This document shows, piece after piece, positions 44,960 to 54,488 of a DNA stretch of 64,000 bases. The stretch spans positions 2,852,001 to 2,916,000 of the forward strand of contig NZ_CP051685.1 of the NCBI RefSeq assembly GCF_012849555.1. The letters run 5' to 3'. The notes under the pieces were generated by a model that was not told the DNA's origin, ran no database searches, and saw only the letters and a list, made by a program, of their open reading frames with translations. A program made the translations under genes and the position numbers. This DNA is from Massilia forsythiae. GTDB lineage: Bacteria > Pseudomonadota > Gammaproteobacteria > Burkholderiales > Burkholderiaceae_D. Position 1 is the stretch's first letter, and each line of letters starts with the position of its first letter.

Positions 44960-46456
44960 ATGGTTCGTAGTAAACTCAAGCTCACCCCAGTGGCAGCACT
45001 GCTCGCCGGTGCCGCGATGATGTCGGCCATGGCGCCGGCCAGCGCCTCCAGCCACCGCGAGGCGCCGTTCCTCACCAATGCGCCGAAGGTGGACGGCACC
45101 GACTTCTACATGTTCCGCAGCTACGCGTCCGGCCGCCAGGACTACGTGACGCTGATCGCCGACTTCATCCCGTTCCAGGATCCGCAGGGTGGCCCGAACT
45201 TCTACCAGTTCGACCCGAACGCGCTGTACGAGATCCACATCGACAACAACGGCGACGCCAAGGAAGACATCACTTTCCAGCTGCGCTTCAAGAGCACCTC
45301 CAAGCGCACCGCGCTGAACATCGGCGGCAAGCAGGTCCTGATCCCGCTGATGTACTCGTCGACCATCAGCGGCGTGAATCCGGCTTCGCTGAACGTGCGC
45401 GAAACCTATACCGTGGACATGGTCAAGGGCGACCGCCGCACCGGCACCCGCACCCGCCTGGCCGCCACCAGCGGCGCCACCGAATTCGACAAGCCGATCG
45501 ACAACGTCGGCGACAAGACCTTCGGCAGCGCCACCGGCTACGAAACCTACGCCAACCAGCACATCTACGACATCAATATCCCCGGCTGCGGCACCGGTCG
45601 CGTGTTCGTCGGCCAGCGCAAGGAACCGTTCTACATCGCCGTCGGCAAGATTTTCGACCTGTTCAACCTGAACCCGCTGGGCGCCGAATCGGCCGGCAAC
45701 AAGAACGACCTGGAAGGCAAGAACATCAGCTCGATCGCCATGGAAGTGCCGATCGCCTGCCTGACCGCCAACGGCGAGCCGGTCATCGGCGGCTACGCCA
45801 CCGCCAGCATGCGCCAGGGCCGCGTGATCAACCCGGCGCCGGCCTCCGGCATCAACAACGCCGTCAAGGAAGGCGGCGCCTGGAGCCAGGTGTCGCGCCT
45901 GGGCATGCCGCTGGTGAACGAGGTCATCATCGGCGTGGACGACAAGGACCGCTTCAACGCCTCCAAGCCGAAGGATGACGCCCAGTTCCTGGACTACGTC
46001 ACCAACCCGGTGCTGCCGGCCGTGGTCGAGACCCTGTTCCCGTCCGCCAAGGCGCCGACCAACTTCCCGCGTACCGACCTGGTGACCGCCTTCCTGAAGG
46101 GCATCCCCGGCGTCAACCAGCCGAAGAACGTGGTCGCTTCCGAAATGCTGCGCCTGAACACCAGCATCGCGCCGACCGCGCAGGCATCGCAGAATCCGCT
46201 GGGCGTGGCGGGCGGTGACAATGCCGGCTTCCCGAACGGCCGCCGTCCGGGCGACGACGTGGTCGACGTCTCGCTGCGCGTGGCGATGGGCGCATTGTGC
46301 GTGCTGACCGGCACCAGCGATGCACTGGGCGTGGGCTGCAAGCCGGCCGATGCGCCGGCCGGCGGACTCAAGCTGACGGACGGCGTGCGCAAGAGCGCGA
46401 CCGACTTCAAGGCGGCGTTCCCGTACCTGAACACGCCGCTTCCGGGTAACCAGTAA
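44960..46456 (+). CDS. DUF4331 domain-containing exported protein
   Basis: A 498-aa protein. Signal peptide MVRSKLKLTPVAALLAGAAMMSAMAPASA is cleaved before SSHREAPFLTNAPKVDGTDFY; SHREAP and DGTDFYMF are hallmarks of DUF4331. It has further Asp-rich motifs (DNNGDAKED) that could bind calcium. The family is secreted or periplasmic with no assigned function. AAGGAG at 44947-44952 sets the start at 44960. It is followed closely by a lipoprotein, a TPR protein and a HupE/UreJ protein on the same strand, which suggests a joint envelope function. Confidence 0.9.
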   Translation: MVRSKLKLTPVAALLAGAAMMSAMAPASASSHREAPFLTNAPKVDGTDFYMFRSYASGRQDYVTLIADFIPFQDPQGGPNFYQFDPNALYEIHIDNNGDAKEDITFQLRFKSTSKRTALNIGGKQVLIPLMYSSTISGVNPASLNVRETYTVDMVKGDRRTGTRTRLAATSGATEFDKPIDNVGDKTFGSATGYETYANQHIYDINIPGCGTGRVFVGQRKEPFYIAVGKIFDLFNLNPLGAESAGNKNDLEGKNISSIAMEVPIACLTANGEPVIGGYATASMRQGRVINPAPASGINNAVKEGGAWSQVSRLGMPLVNEVIIGVDDKDRFNASKPKDDAQFLDYVTNPVLPAVVETLFPSAKAPTNFPRTDLVTAFLKGIPGVNQPKNVVASEMLRLNTSIAPTAQASQNPLGVAGGDNAGFPNGRRPGDDVVDVSLRVAMGALCVLTGTSDALGVGCKPADAPAGGLKLTDGVRKSATDFKAAFPYLNTPLPGNQ

Positions 46457-46473
46457 GAAGCGAGGAGACGATC

Positions 46474-46755
46474 ATGACCAAGCTTCAAGCGCTGCGCGGC
46501 CGCTCGCTGGCGGCCGCGGCCCTGGTGGCGGCGGCCGCGCTGATGGCGGGCTGCGGCGGCCACCATCATCACGATAACCCGACCACGCCGACCCCGACCA
46601 CGCCGACGCCGCCGGTGTCGACGGTCGACGCCTTCATCGCCTACGTGACGCAGCTGATCTCGACCAGCAGCGACACCGCCGAGCCGGCATCGACCGATGG
46701 CGTGACCGCCACCACGCCGGAAAACACCGAGCCGCAGGCGGTGTCCGGCAGCTGA
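46474..46755 (+). CDS. Small His/Thr/Pro-rich lipoprotein
   Basis: A 93-aa protein. The signal peptide ends at lipobox LMAGC (Cys ~27) and is immediately followed by GGHHHHDN, a four-His metal-binding-like cluster. Then comes a PTTPTPTTPTPP spacer and an acidic/Thr C-terminal part. GCGAGGAG precedes the ATG, 18 nt after the DUF4331 stop. It is probably surface or periplasm anchored. The His cluster could bind a metal, which would fit the HupE protein nearby. No family recognised. Confidence 0.8.
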   Translation: MTKLQALRGRSLAAAALVAAAALMAGCGGHHHHDNPTTPTPTTPTPPVSTVDAFIAYVTQLISTSSDTAEPASTDGVTATTPENTEPQAVSGS

Positions 46756-46771
46756 CCTCCGGTCGGCAGCG

Positions 46772-46827
46772 ATGCGCCGCGGCGCATTCCGGTGGCCTCC
46801 ACGGCACCGGGATGCGCTGCGGCGCAT
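46772..46827. repeat. Paired inverted hairpins, second REPIN-like type
   Basis: The perfect palindrome ATGCGCCGCGGCGCAT (46772-46787) is followed by TCCGGTG. After a short spacer the same block returns inverted as CACCGGGATGCGCTGCGGCGCAT (46805-46827, one unit). The arms differ at few positions. It lies between the lipoprotein and TPR genes, followed by TTGCCTTTT. Confidence 0.7.
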
Positions 46828-46880
46828 TTGCCTTTTAGAATAAAATTCCGCGTAACAACACCACGATTTCCGGAGACGGC

Positions 46881-48050
46881 ATGCCACGTGCCTCCATCCT
46901 GGCCTTGCTGCTGGGGCTTATCCCGGGGAGCGTCTTCGCCGCCCCCCACATTCCCGTCGACGGCAACCAGGTCGTCGAACGCCTGCCCAGCCGCGCCGAC
47001 CCGGTCCAGCGCGAACTGCGCCGCCTGCGCACCGAGCTGGCCGCCAGTCCGAACGACCTGCGCCTGGCCGGCGCGCTGGCGCAGCGCTACATCGAGCAGG
47101 CGCGCATCGAGGGCGACCCGCGCTATCTCGGCTATGCCCAGGCGGCGCTGGCGCCCTGGTGGACCCAGCCGGCGCCGCCCGACCCGGTGCTGGTGCTGCG
47201 CGCCACCCTGCGCCAGAGCACCCATCAATTTCCGGCCGCGCTCACCGACCTCGACCTGGCCGTCAAGCGCGACAGCAACAACGTGCAGGCCTGGATCACG
47301 CGCGCCACCGTGCAACTGGTGACCGGCAACCTGGCCGCGGCGCGCGCCAGCTGCATGCGCCTGTATTCGCGCGCGCCGGCGCTGGTAGTGCAGACCTGCC
47401 TGTCCGGCGTGGGCAGCGTCGGCGGCCAGGCTGCCGCCAGCTACCGCCAGCTGGTCGAGGCGCGCGCCAGCCATCCGCCGGCGACGGCCGACGTCGCGGT
47501 CTGGGTCGATACCCAGCTGGCCGAGATGGCGGCGCGCAGCGGTGACGATGCCCGGGCCGAGGCCCACTTCCGCCAGGCCATGAAGGCGGACGAGCCGGAC
47601 AGCTACCTGCTGGGCGCCTACGCCGATTTCCTGCTCGACCACGATCGCGCGCCCGAGGTGGTGCGCCTGTTGAAGGACAAGACCCGCGTCGACGCGCTGC
47701 TGCTGCGCTATGCGCTGGCGCTGCAGGCCACCGGCGCGCCCGAAGCGAAGGAAGCCACGGATGCCTTGCGCGCGCGCTTCGACGCCGCCATGCTGCGCCG
47801 CGATACCGTGCACCAGCGCGAGCAGGCGCGCTTCGAGCTGGCGCTGCGGCGCGACCCGGCCGCCGCCGTGCGCCTGGCCAAGGCCAACTGGCAGGTGCAG
47901 AAGGAGCCGGCCGACCTGCGCATCCTGGCCGATTGCGCGCTCGCCAGCGGCGATGCGGAAGCGGCGCGCCTGGTGCGCGACTGGCTGCGCAGCTCGCGCA
48001 TCGAAGACCGCCGCGTGGCCGCCACCGCGGCGCGCCTGAAGGCCGCCTGA
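46881..48050 (+). CDS. Tetratricopeptide repeat exported protein
   Basis: A 389-aa protein with signal peptide (MPRASILALLLGLIPGSVFA). Then follow helical pairs of TPR type, for example PVQRELRRLRTELAASPNDLRLAGALAQRY and ALTDLDLAVKRDSNNVQAWITRA (each a full TPR unit, cut here). It is probably periplasmic and used for protein contacts. CCGGAG precedes the ATG. It stands between the DUF4331/lipoprotein pair and the HupE-like gene, all on the same strand, so it may scaffold that set. Confidence 0.85.
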   Translation: MPRASILALLLGLIPGSVFAAPHIPVDGNQVVERLPSRADPVQRELRRLRTELAASPNDLRLAGALAQRYIEQARIEGDPRYLGYAQAALAPWWTQPAPPDPVLVLRATLRQSTHQFPAALTDLDLAVKRDSNNVQAWITRATVQLVTGNLAAARASCMRLYSRAPALVVQTCLSGVGSVGGQAAASYRQLVEARASHPPATADVAVWVDTQLAEMAARSGDDARAEAHFRQAMKADEPDSYLLGAYADFLLDHDRAPEVVRLLKDKTRVDALLLRYALALQATGAPEAKEATDALRARFDAAMLRRDTVHQREQARFELALRRDPAAAVRLAKANWQVQKEPADLRILADCALASGDAEAARLVRDWLRSSRIEDRRVAATAARLKAA

Positions 48051-48108
48051 TCCGTCCGAGCGGCGCGCCGCCCACATTAAAAAAATGAACCAACATACGG
48101 AAGACAAG

Positions 48109-49311
48109 ATGAGGGGATGGATGAAGCGGATGGGGTCGATGCGCAGCAGGGCGCAACGCAGCGTGCACACCTGCCTGCAGGGCCTGTGCCTGCTGGCCGC
48201 GGCACTGTTGCTGGCGGCGCCGGCCCAGGCCCATAAATCGAGCGACAGCTACCTGACCCTGGACGTGCGCCAGGGCCAGGCGCAGCAGGGCCGCATCGAC
48301 GGCCAGTGGGACATCGCCTTGCGCGACCTCGACATGGCCATCGGCCTGGACCAGGACGGCAACGGCGAGCTGACCTGGAACGAGGTGAAGGCGCGCCACG
48401 AGGCCATCGCCGCGTATGCGCTGGCGCGCCTGAAACTGGCCAACGGCGGCGCCGCCTGTCCGCTGCGCGTCACCGAACAGCTGCTCGACGACCACAGCGA
48501 CGGCGCCTATGCGGTGCTGCGCCTGCGCGCCGACTGCGGCGCCCCCGTGACCACGCTGGACGTCGATTACCGCCTGCTGTTCGACATCGATCCCCAGCAC
48601 AAGGGGCTGCTGCAGCTGCGCCACGGCGCGCAGGCCTCGACCGCGATCTTCGCGCCCGACAGCGCGCACCAGTCGCTGCGCGTGGCCGACGCTTCCGCCT
48701 GGCGCCAGTTCGGCGACTACGTGCGCCATGGCGTCTGGCACATCTGGATCGGCTTCGACCACATCCTGTTCCTGCTGTCGCTGCTGTTGCCGGCGGTGCT
48801 GGTGTACCGCGACCGCCGCTGGGAAGGGCGCAGCACCTTCCGCGCCGCCGCGCTCGACGTACTGAAGATCGTGACCGCCTTCACGCTGGCGCATTCGATC
48901 ACGCTGACGCTGGCCGCGCTGGGCGTGGTGGCGCTGCCGTCGCGCGTGGTGGAATCGGCCATCGCCGCCTCGGTGGCGCTGGCCGCGCTCAACAACGTGT
49001 GGCCGCTGTTCCACGGCCGGCGCGCGCTGGTCGCCTTTGCCTTCGGCCTGATCCACGGCTTCGGCTTCGCCAGCGTGCTGCTCGACCTCGGCCTGCCGCG
49101 CTCGGCGCTGCTGCTGTCGCTGGTCGGCTTCAACGTCGGCGTCGAACTCGGCCAGCTGGCGATCGTGCTGCTGTTCCTGCCGCTGGCCTTTTTGGCGCGC
49201 AACACGGTGCTGTACCGGCGCGGCGTGCTGGGCGCGGGCTCGTGCCTGATCGTACTGCTGGCGCTGGCCTGGCTGGTCGAGCGCAGCCTGGACGTCAAGT
49301 TGCTGGCGTGA
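48109..49311 (+). CDS. HupE/UreJ family membrane protein with periplasmic EF-hand
   Basis: An approximately 400-aa protein. A signal peptide ends near APAQAH. The N-terminal ~200-aa soluble part includes a canonical EF-hand loop DQDGNGELTWNE. The C-terminal half is a HupE/UreJ-like membrane domain: HIWIGFDHILFLLSLLLPAVL, FTLAHSITLTLAALG, LIHGFGFASVLLDLGLP and VELGQLAIVLLFLP. The His residues inside helices are typical of HupE/UreJ nickel or cobalt permeases. Metal transport is inferred. ATG at 48109 is chosen for GGAAG at 48099-48103; 48085 and 48121 are alternatives. Confidence 0.88.
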   Translation: MRGWMKRMGSMRSRAQRSVHTCLQGLCLLAAALLLAAPAQAHKSSDSYLTLDVRQGQAQQGRIDGQWDIALRDLDMAIGLDQDGNGELTWNEVKARHEAIAAYALARLKLANGGAACPLRVTEQLLDDHSDGAYAVLRLRADCGAPVTTLDVDYRLLFDIDPQHKGLLQLRHGAQASTAIFAPDSAHQSLRVADASAWRQFGDYVRHGVWHIWIGFDHILFLLSLLLPAVLVYRDRRWEGRSTFRAAALDVLKIVTAFTLAHSITLTLAALGVVALPSRVVESAIAASVALAALNNVWPLFHGRRALVAFAFGLIHGFGFASVLLDLGLPRSALLLSLVGFNVGVELGQLAIVLLFLPLAFLARNTVLYRRGVLGAGSCLIVLLALAWLVERSLDVKLLA

Positions 49312-49535
49312 GCGCGGCTGGCCTGGTGGATTTGCCAAGTTGCGGCATATACACGTTCGATCGTCGAAAAATTGCCTTGCATAAATTAGTCGGCTAGTCT
49401 GTGGGCGGACGGGCTTTGCAGCCTCGACCACGCCGCCCCGGACCCCTTCGCGCATTTCCGGCAATTTTTGCGCATGCCGACTGCCTTGCGCCGCAAGGTG
49501 AGTGGGCATGCGCATGTCCCTTTTCCCGCATCGAT

Positions 49536-51158
49536 ATGAATCTCCTGAATCTGAACATCGCCAACCGGCTGCGCCTCGGCTTTGGCTTGCTGGTCGTCCT
49601 GATCGCGGCGCTGGCCGGCGTCGCGCTGAATTCGCTGGGTCGTCTGCACGACGGCACCACCGACCTGGCCAAGGGCGTGTGGCCGCGCGTGCGCCTGGCC
49701 AACCTGGCGCTGGACAATATCCGTGGCAGCATGGGCCGGGTGGGCCAGCTGGTCGCGGCCAACGATGCGGCGGCGCGCGCAGAAGCCAACGAGCGCCTGG
49801 CGATCAACGTCGATGGCATCAACAAGGCATTGATCAGCCTGGAGCCCTTGTTGGTGACGCCGGCCGGCAAGGCGTTGATGGTGGAATCCAAGCAGCAGCG
49901 CGACATCTACCTGGACGAGATGACCCGGGTGCGCGCCCTGGTTGCGGAAGGCAAGGTCGAAGAAGCCAACGCGCTCGCGTTCGGCAAGATGTATGCGTCG
50001 CTGCAGACCTTTGCGCAGAGCATGCGCAAGCAAGTCGACTTCCAGCAGGACCGCTTCGACAAGCTGGCCGGGGAAGCGGACGCCGTGCACGCCACCGCCG
50101 TGCGCGTGATCGGCGGCGCCGCCACGCTGGCGGTGCTGCTGGCGGCCGCCGCGGCGCTGGTGATCACGCGTTCGGTGGTGCGCCCGCTCGGACGCGCGGT
50201 CGAGGTGGCGCGCACCGTCGCCGGCGGCGACCTGACCAGCCGCATCGAGGTGGCGGGCAGCGACGAGGCGGCCCAGATGATGCGCGCGCTGCACGAGATG
50301 AACGCCTCGCTGTGCAAGGTGGTGGCCGAGGTGCGCACCGGCAGCGGCGAGATCGCGACCGCGGCGCGCGAGATCGCCACCGGCAACCTGGAACTGTCGG
50401 CGCGTACCGAGCAGCAGGCCGGCGCGCTCGAGGAGACCGCGTCGTCGATGGAACAGATGACCGCCACCGTGCGCCAGAATGCCGAGAACGCGCGCCAGGC
50501 CAACCAGCTGGCCGCCAGCGCCACCGCCGTGGCGCGCCAGGGCGGCGACGTGGTGGCGCAGGTGGTGCGCACCATGGGCGACATCGACGCCGCCTCGCGC
50601 AAGATCGTCGAGATCATCGCCGTCATCGACGGCATCGCCTTCCAGACCAATATCCTGGCGCTGAACGCCGCGGTCGAGGCGGCGCGCGCCGGCGAGCAGG
50701 GCCGCGGCTTCGCCGTGGTGGCGACCGAGGTGCGCGCCCTGGCGCAGCGCTCGGCCTCTGCCGCCAAGGAAGTCAAGGCGCTGATCGATGACTCGGTCGG
50801 CAAGGTGGGACTGGGCTCGCAACTGGTCGGCCAGGCCGGCGGCACCATGGCGCAGGTGGTGGACAGCGTGCAGCGGGTGAGCGACATCATGGCCGAGATC
50901 AGCAGCGCCAGCCATGAGCAGGAAGCCGGCATCACCCAGATCAACGGGGCCGTCACCGACATGGATGCGGTGACGCAGCAGAACGCCGCGCTGGTGGAGG
51001 AAGCCGCCGGCGCGGCGGGCAGCCTGCAGGAGCAGGCCGACCGGCTGGCGCGCATGGTGGCGGTGTTCAAGGTGGAAGGTGCGCAGGCGGGTGCCGAAAC
51101 GGTGACGCGGACCTTGCCTGCACAGCAGCCGCCAAAGCCGCGGATGCAACTGGCCTGA
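49536..51158 (+). CDS. Methyl-accepting chemotaxis protein
   Basis: A 540-aa chemoreceptor. TM1 at about residues 10-30, a four-helix-bundle periplasmic domain (to ~190), TM2 (~195-215) and a HAMP domain ([22 protein letters not shown]) are followed by the signalling hairpin. The tip is [38 protein letters not shown] (conserved block, cut here by mention only). The C terminus is Pro/Gln-rich with no CheB/CheR pentapeptide. The ligand is unknown. The start at 49536 has no strong ribosome site, but upstream in-frame codons encode an Arg/Pro-rich, unlikely sequence. Confidence 0.93.
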   Translation: MNLLNLNIANRLRLGFGLLVVLIAALAGVALNSLGRLHDGTTDLAKGVWPRVRLANLALDNIRGSMGRVGQLVAANDAAARAEANERLAINVDGINKALISLEPLLVTPAGKALMVESKQQRDIYLDEMTRVRALVAEGKVEEANALAFGKMYASLQTFAQSMRKQVDFQQDRFDKLAGEADAVHATAVRVIGGAATLAVLLAAAAALVITRSVVRPLGRAVEVARTVAGGDLTSRIEVAGSDEAAQMMRALHEMNASLCKVVAEVRTGSGEIATAAREIATGNLELSARTEQQAGALEETASSMEQMTATVRQNAENARQANQLAASATAVARQGGDVVAQVVRTMGDIDAASRKIVEIIAVIDGIAFQTNILALNAAVEAARAGEQGRGFAVVATEVRALAQRSASAAKEVKALIDDSVGKVGLGSQLVGQAGGTMAQVVDSVQRVSDIMAEISSASHEQEAGITQINGAVTDMDAVTQQNAALVEEAAGAAGSLQEQADRLARMVAVFKVEGAQAGAETVTRTLPAQQPPKPRMQLA

Positions 51159-51168
51159 TATCCAAGGC

Positions 51169-51292
51169 GTCGTCCCCGCGCAGGCGGGGACCCATACTGA
51201 CTACCAGAATTCGCTAGGTCGAACGAGCGGTAGCGTTTTCAGGAATACGACTTTGGAAGCCGCGTATGGGTCCCCGCCTGCGCGGGGACGAC
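51169..51292. repeat. REPIN-like element, copy 5 (intact)
   Basis: Two 27-nt inverted arms (51169-51195 and 51266-51292), each with CCCCGC...GCGGGG hairpin, flank a 70-nt unique centre. It lies between the converging chemoreceptor and RND genes, 10 nt after the chemoreceptor stop. Confidence 0.85.
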
Positions 51293-51361
51293 GTTTACGG
51301 GCTGTCTGCCTGGCGATACTGCAACGTCGGCGCCCACCTTCGGCACCGGCGCGTCACTGCC

Positions 51362-54300
51362 TCACTTCACCGCGCTTTCCTCCGGCACGGCCTGCCTGCG
51401 CGGCTGCCTGCGCATCTTCCCGCCCATCCGGCCGAGCCAATGCTCGACGTCGTCGACATAGGTGAACACTGCCGGCACCACCAACAGGCTCAACAGAGTC
51501 GACGTGATCAGGCCGCCGATCACCGCGATCGCCATCGGCGCGCGGAAACTCGGGTCGCCGGACAGGCCCAGCGCCAGCGGCAGCATGCCGGCGCCCATGG
51601 CGATGGTGGTCATCACGATCGGGCGCGAGCGCTTGTGGCAGGCGTCGACCAGCGCGTCGAAGCGGTTCATGCCGGCCTTTCTCGCCAGGATCGCGTAGTC
51701 GACCAGCAGGATCGAGTTCTTGGTCACGATCCCCATCAGCATGATCAGGCCGATCATGGTCGGCATCGACAGTGCGCTGTGCGTCACCAGGAGCGCCACG
51801 AAGGCGCCGCCGATCGACAGCGGCAGCGCCGCCAAGATCGTCACCGGCTGCAGGAAGTCGGTGAACAGCAGCACCAGCACGCCGTAGATGCACAGCACGC
51901 CGATCAGCATGGCCAGGCCGAAGCTGGCGAATAGCGCCTGCATTTCCTGGGCGTCGCCCAGTTCCGCGATCTGCACGGAAGCAGGCAGGTTCTTGAAGGC
52001 GGGCAGGGCGCGCGCCTCGGCGTTCACTTCGCCCAGCGAGCGGCCGTTGAGTTCCACATCCATGGTCACGTTGCGGCTGCGGTTCAGGCGGTCGATCTGG
52101 GCCGGGCCGCTTTCCATCGTGATGTCGGCGACGTTGGCGAGCAGCACCGGACCGTTCTTGCCCGGCACCGTCAGGCGGCCGATGGCGTCCAGGTCGGCGC
52201 GCACCGCGTCCGGCAACTTGACCCGGATCGGCACCTGGCGCTCGGACACGTTCATCTTGGCCAGCACCTGGTCGTAGTCGCCGGCGGTGGCCACGCGCAC
52301 CGTTTCGCCGATGCTGGCCGCGGTCACGCCCAGGTCGGCCGCGCGTGCGAAATCCGGGCGCACGATGATTTCCGGACGCACCAGCGAGGCGCTGGAACTG
52401 ACGTTGCCGACGCCGTGCAGCGTGCGCAGTTCGCGCTCGGCCTGGCGCGCGGCGGCGTTCAAGGCCAGCGCATCCTCGCTGCGCAGCACCAGTTGCATCT
52501 TGACGCCGGAATCGGGCGGGCCGACCGCGAAACGGGCGCCGGGGATGTCCGCCAGCTTCGCGCGCAGCGCCGATTCGATCGCCGGCAGCGATTCCTTGCG
52601 CTCGCCGCGCCGGGTGGTGGTCAAGGTCAGCACCGCGCGCCGCGCCTCGGCCGCAGCGCCCGGCGCGAACAGGTCGCCGCTGGAGCCGCCGCCGATCGAG
52701 CTGAACACGCTTTTCACGTTGGGCACGCTCATCGCCGCCAGGCGCACCCGCTCGGCGGTGGCGCGCGTTTGTGCCAGCGTCGAGCCTGGCGGCAGCTCGA
52801 CGTTGATCTGGGTCTGCGAGCGGTCCGAGGCCGGCACGAAGCCGGTCGGCAGTAGCGGCACCAGCGAGATCGAGCCGACGAAGAAGACGGCGGCGGCCAG
52901 CATCGTCAGGCCGCGATGGCGCAGGCACCAGCGCATGGTGCGCATGTAGCGCCGCATCACGGCGCCGTCCGGCTGCTCGCGGTGCGTGGCCGGTTTTAAA
53001 AAGTAGGCCGCCATCATCGGCGTCAACAGGCGCGCCACCAGCAGCGAAGCCAGGATCGCCAGCACCGCGGTCCAGCCGAACTGCTTGAAGAATTTACCCG
53101 GGATGCCGCTCATGAAGGCGGTCGGCAGGAACACCGCCACCAGCGAAAAGGTGGTGGCGATCACCGCCATGCCGATCTCGTCGGCCGCTTCCAGCGCCGC
53201 CTGCATCGGCGATTTGCCCATTTGGAGGTGACGCGAGATGTTCTCGATTTCGACGATGGCGTCGTCCACCAGCACGCCCACCACCAGCGCCAGCGACAAT
53301 AACGTCACCATGTTGAGCGTGTAGCCGAACAGGTACTGGCCGAGGAAGGCCGGGATCACCGACAAGGGCAGGGCGGCGGCGGCCACCAGCGTGGCGCGCC
53401 AGTCGCGCAGGAACCACCACACCACCAGCACGGCCAGCACCGCGCCTTCGTACAGCATTTCCATCGAGGCGTCGAAGTTGTCGGCCACCGGTTCGGCATT
53501 GTCGATCACCTCGCGCAGCGCCACGTTGGCGTGCTTTTGCTGCAGCTCGGCGACCGCGGCGCGCACGCCCCTGGCCACGTCCATCTCGCCGGCGCCGCGG
53601 GTGCGGAAGATCTCGAAGCCGACCACCGGCTTGCCGTCCTGCTCGGCCACCGAGCGCGGTTCGGCCACGGTGTCGGACACGCTGGCGATCTCATACAGTT
53701 TCACATGGCGGCCGTCGCCCAGCGGGATGTCCATGTCGGCCAGCGCGGCGGCCGTCTGCACGGTCGCCAGCGTGCGCACCGACTGCTCGGCGCCGCTGAC
53801 GTCGCCGCGTCCGCCCGGTTCTTCGCGCTGCACGTTGCGCAGCTGGCGCGACACGTCCAGCGCGGATACGCGCAGCGCCGCCATGCGTTCGTCGTTCAGC
53901 TCCACGCGCACCTCGCGGTAGACGCCGCCCACGCGCTTGACCGCGCCCACGCCCGGCACGCTGAGCAGGCGCTTGGCGACGGCATTGTCGACGTACCAGC
54001 TCAGGTCGGGCGCATCCAGCGCCGGCTTGCCGCCGATGTCCTTGGCCTGCGCGCTGTAGGTGAGCACCACGCGCCCGGCGGTGATGGTCTTGGTCACGGC
54101 CGGGTCGCGCATCTCGGCGGGCAAATCGGCGCGCACGCGCGAGACGGCGTCGCGCACGTCGTTGACGGCGTCGGACAAATCGCGCTCCAGCACGAATTCG
54201 ACGGTGACGTTGGCCACGCCGTCCAGCACCTTGGTATAGATGTTCTTGACGCCCTGCAGCGTGGCGACCGAGTCCTCGATCTTGCGCGCCACCTCGGTTT

Positions 54301-54478
54301 CCAGCTGGGCCGGGGCGGCGCCGTCGAGGGTGGCGGTGACGGTGACGATCGGCAGTTCGATGTCCGGGAAATCCTGCACCTTGTTGCCCTTGAAGGCCAG
54401 TAGGCCGGCCAGGGTCAGCAGGGCGAACAGCATGATCGCGGGAATCGGGTTGCGGATCGAGAGCGCGGAAAAATTCAT
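51362..54478 (-). CDS. RND efflux transporter permease (HAE1/AcrB-like)
   Basis: A 1038-aa inner membrane drug/proton antiporter subunit. It starts MNFSALSIRNPIPAIMLF and has 12 predicted hydrophobic segments. Typical RND blocks are VGVLVDDAIVEIENISRHL (acidic relay in TM4) and LMGIVTKNSILLVDYA (late TM). It works with the adaptor gene 10 nt upstream. No outer membrane factor is in the operon; the TolC-like gene near 6 kb belongs to the type I exporter. The open frame extends upstream to 54568, but the adaptor stop lies there. Confidence 0.95.
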   Translation of the reverse strand: MNFSALSIRNPIPAIMLFALLTLAGLLAFKGNKVQDFPDIELPIVTVTATLDGAAPAQLETEVARKIEDSVATLQGVKNIYTKVLDGVANVTVEFVLERDLSDAVNDVRDAVSRVRADLPAEMRDPAVTKTITAGRVVLTYSAQAKDIGGKPALDAPDLSWYVDNAVAKRLLSVPGVGAVKRVGGVYREVRVELNDERMAALRVSALDVSRQLRNVQREEPGGRGDVSGAEQSVRTLATVQTAAALADMDIPLGDGRHVKLYEIASVSDTVAEPRSVAEQDGKPVVGFEIFRTRGAGEMDVARGVRAAVAELQQKHANVALREVIDNAEPVADNFDASMEMLYEGAVLAVLVVWWFLRDWRATLVAAAALPLSVIPAFLGQYLFGYTLNMVTLLSLALVVGVLVDDAIVEIENISRHLQMGKSPMQAALEAADEIGMAVIATTFSLVAVFLPTAFMSGIPGKFFKQFGWTAVLAILASLLVARLLTPMMAAYFLKPATHREQPDGAVMRRYMRTMRWCLRHRGLTMLAAAVFFVGSISLVPLLPTGFVPASDRSQTQINVELPPGSTLAQTRATAERVRLAAMSVPNVKSVFSSIGGGSSGDLFAPGAAAEARRAVLTLTTTRRGERKESLPAIESALRAKLADIPGARFAVGPPDSGVKMQLVLRSEDALALNAAARQAERELRTLHGVGNVSSSASLVRPEIIVRPDFARAADLGVTAASIGETVRVATAGDYDQVLAKMNVSERQVPIRVKLPDAVRADLDAIGRLTVPGKNGPVLLANVADITMESGPAQIDRLNRSRNVTMDVELNGRSLGEVNAEARALPAFKNLPASVQIAELGDAQEMQALFASFGLAMLIGVLCIYGVLVLLFTDFLQPVTILAALPLSIGGAFVALLVTHSALSMPTMIGLIMLMGIVTKNSILLVDYAILARKAGMNRFDALVDACHKRSRPIVMTTIAMGAGMLPLALGLSGDPSFRAPMAIAVIGGLITSTLLSLLVVPAVFTYVDDVEHWLGRMGGKMRRQPRRQAVPEESAVK

Positions 54479-54488
54479 CGCAAATTCC

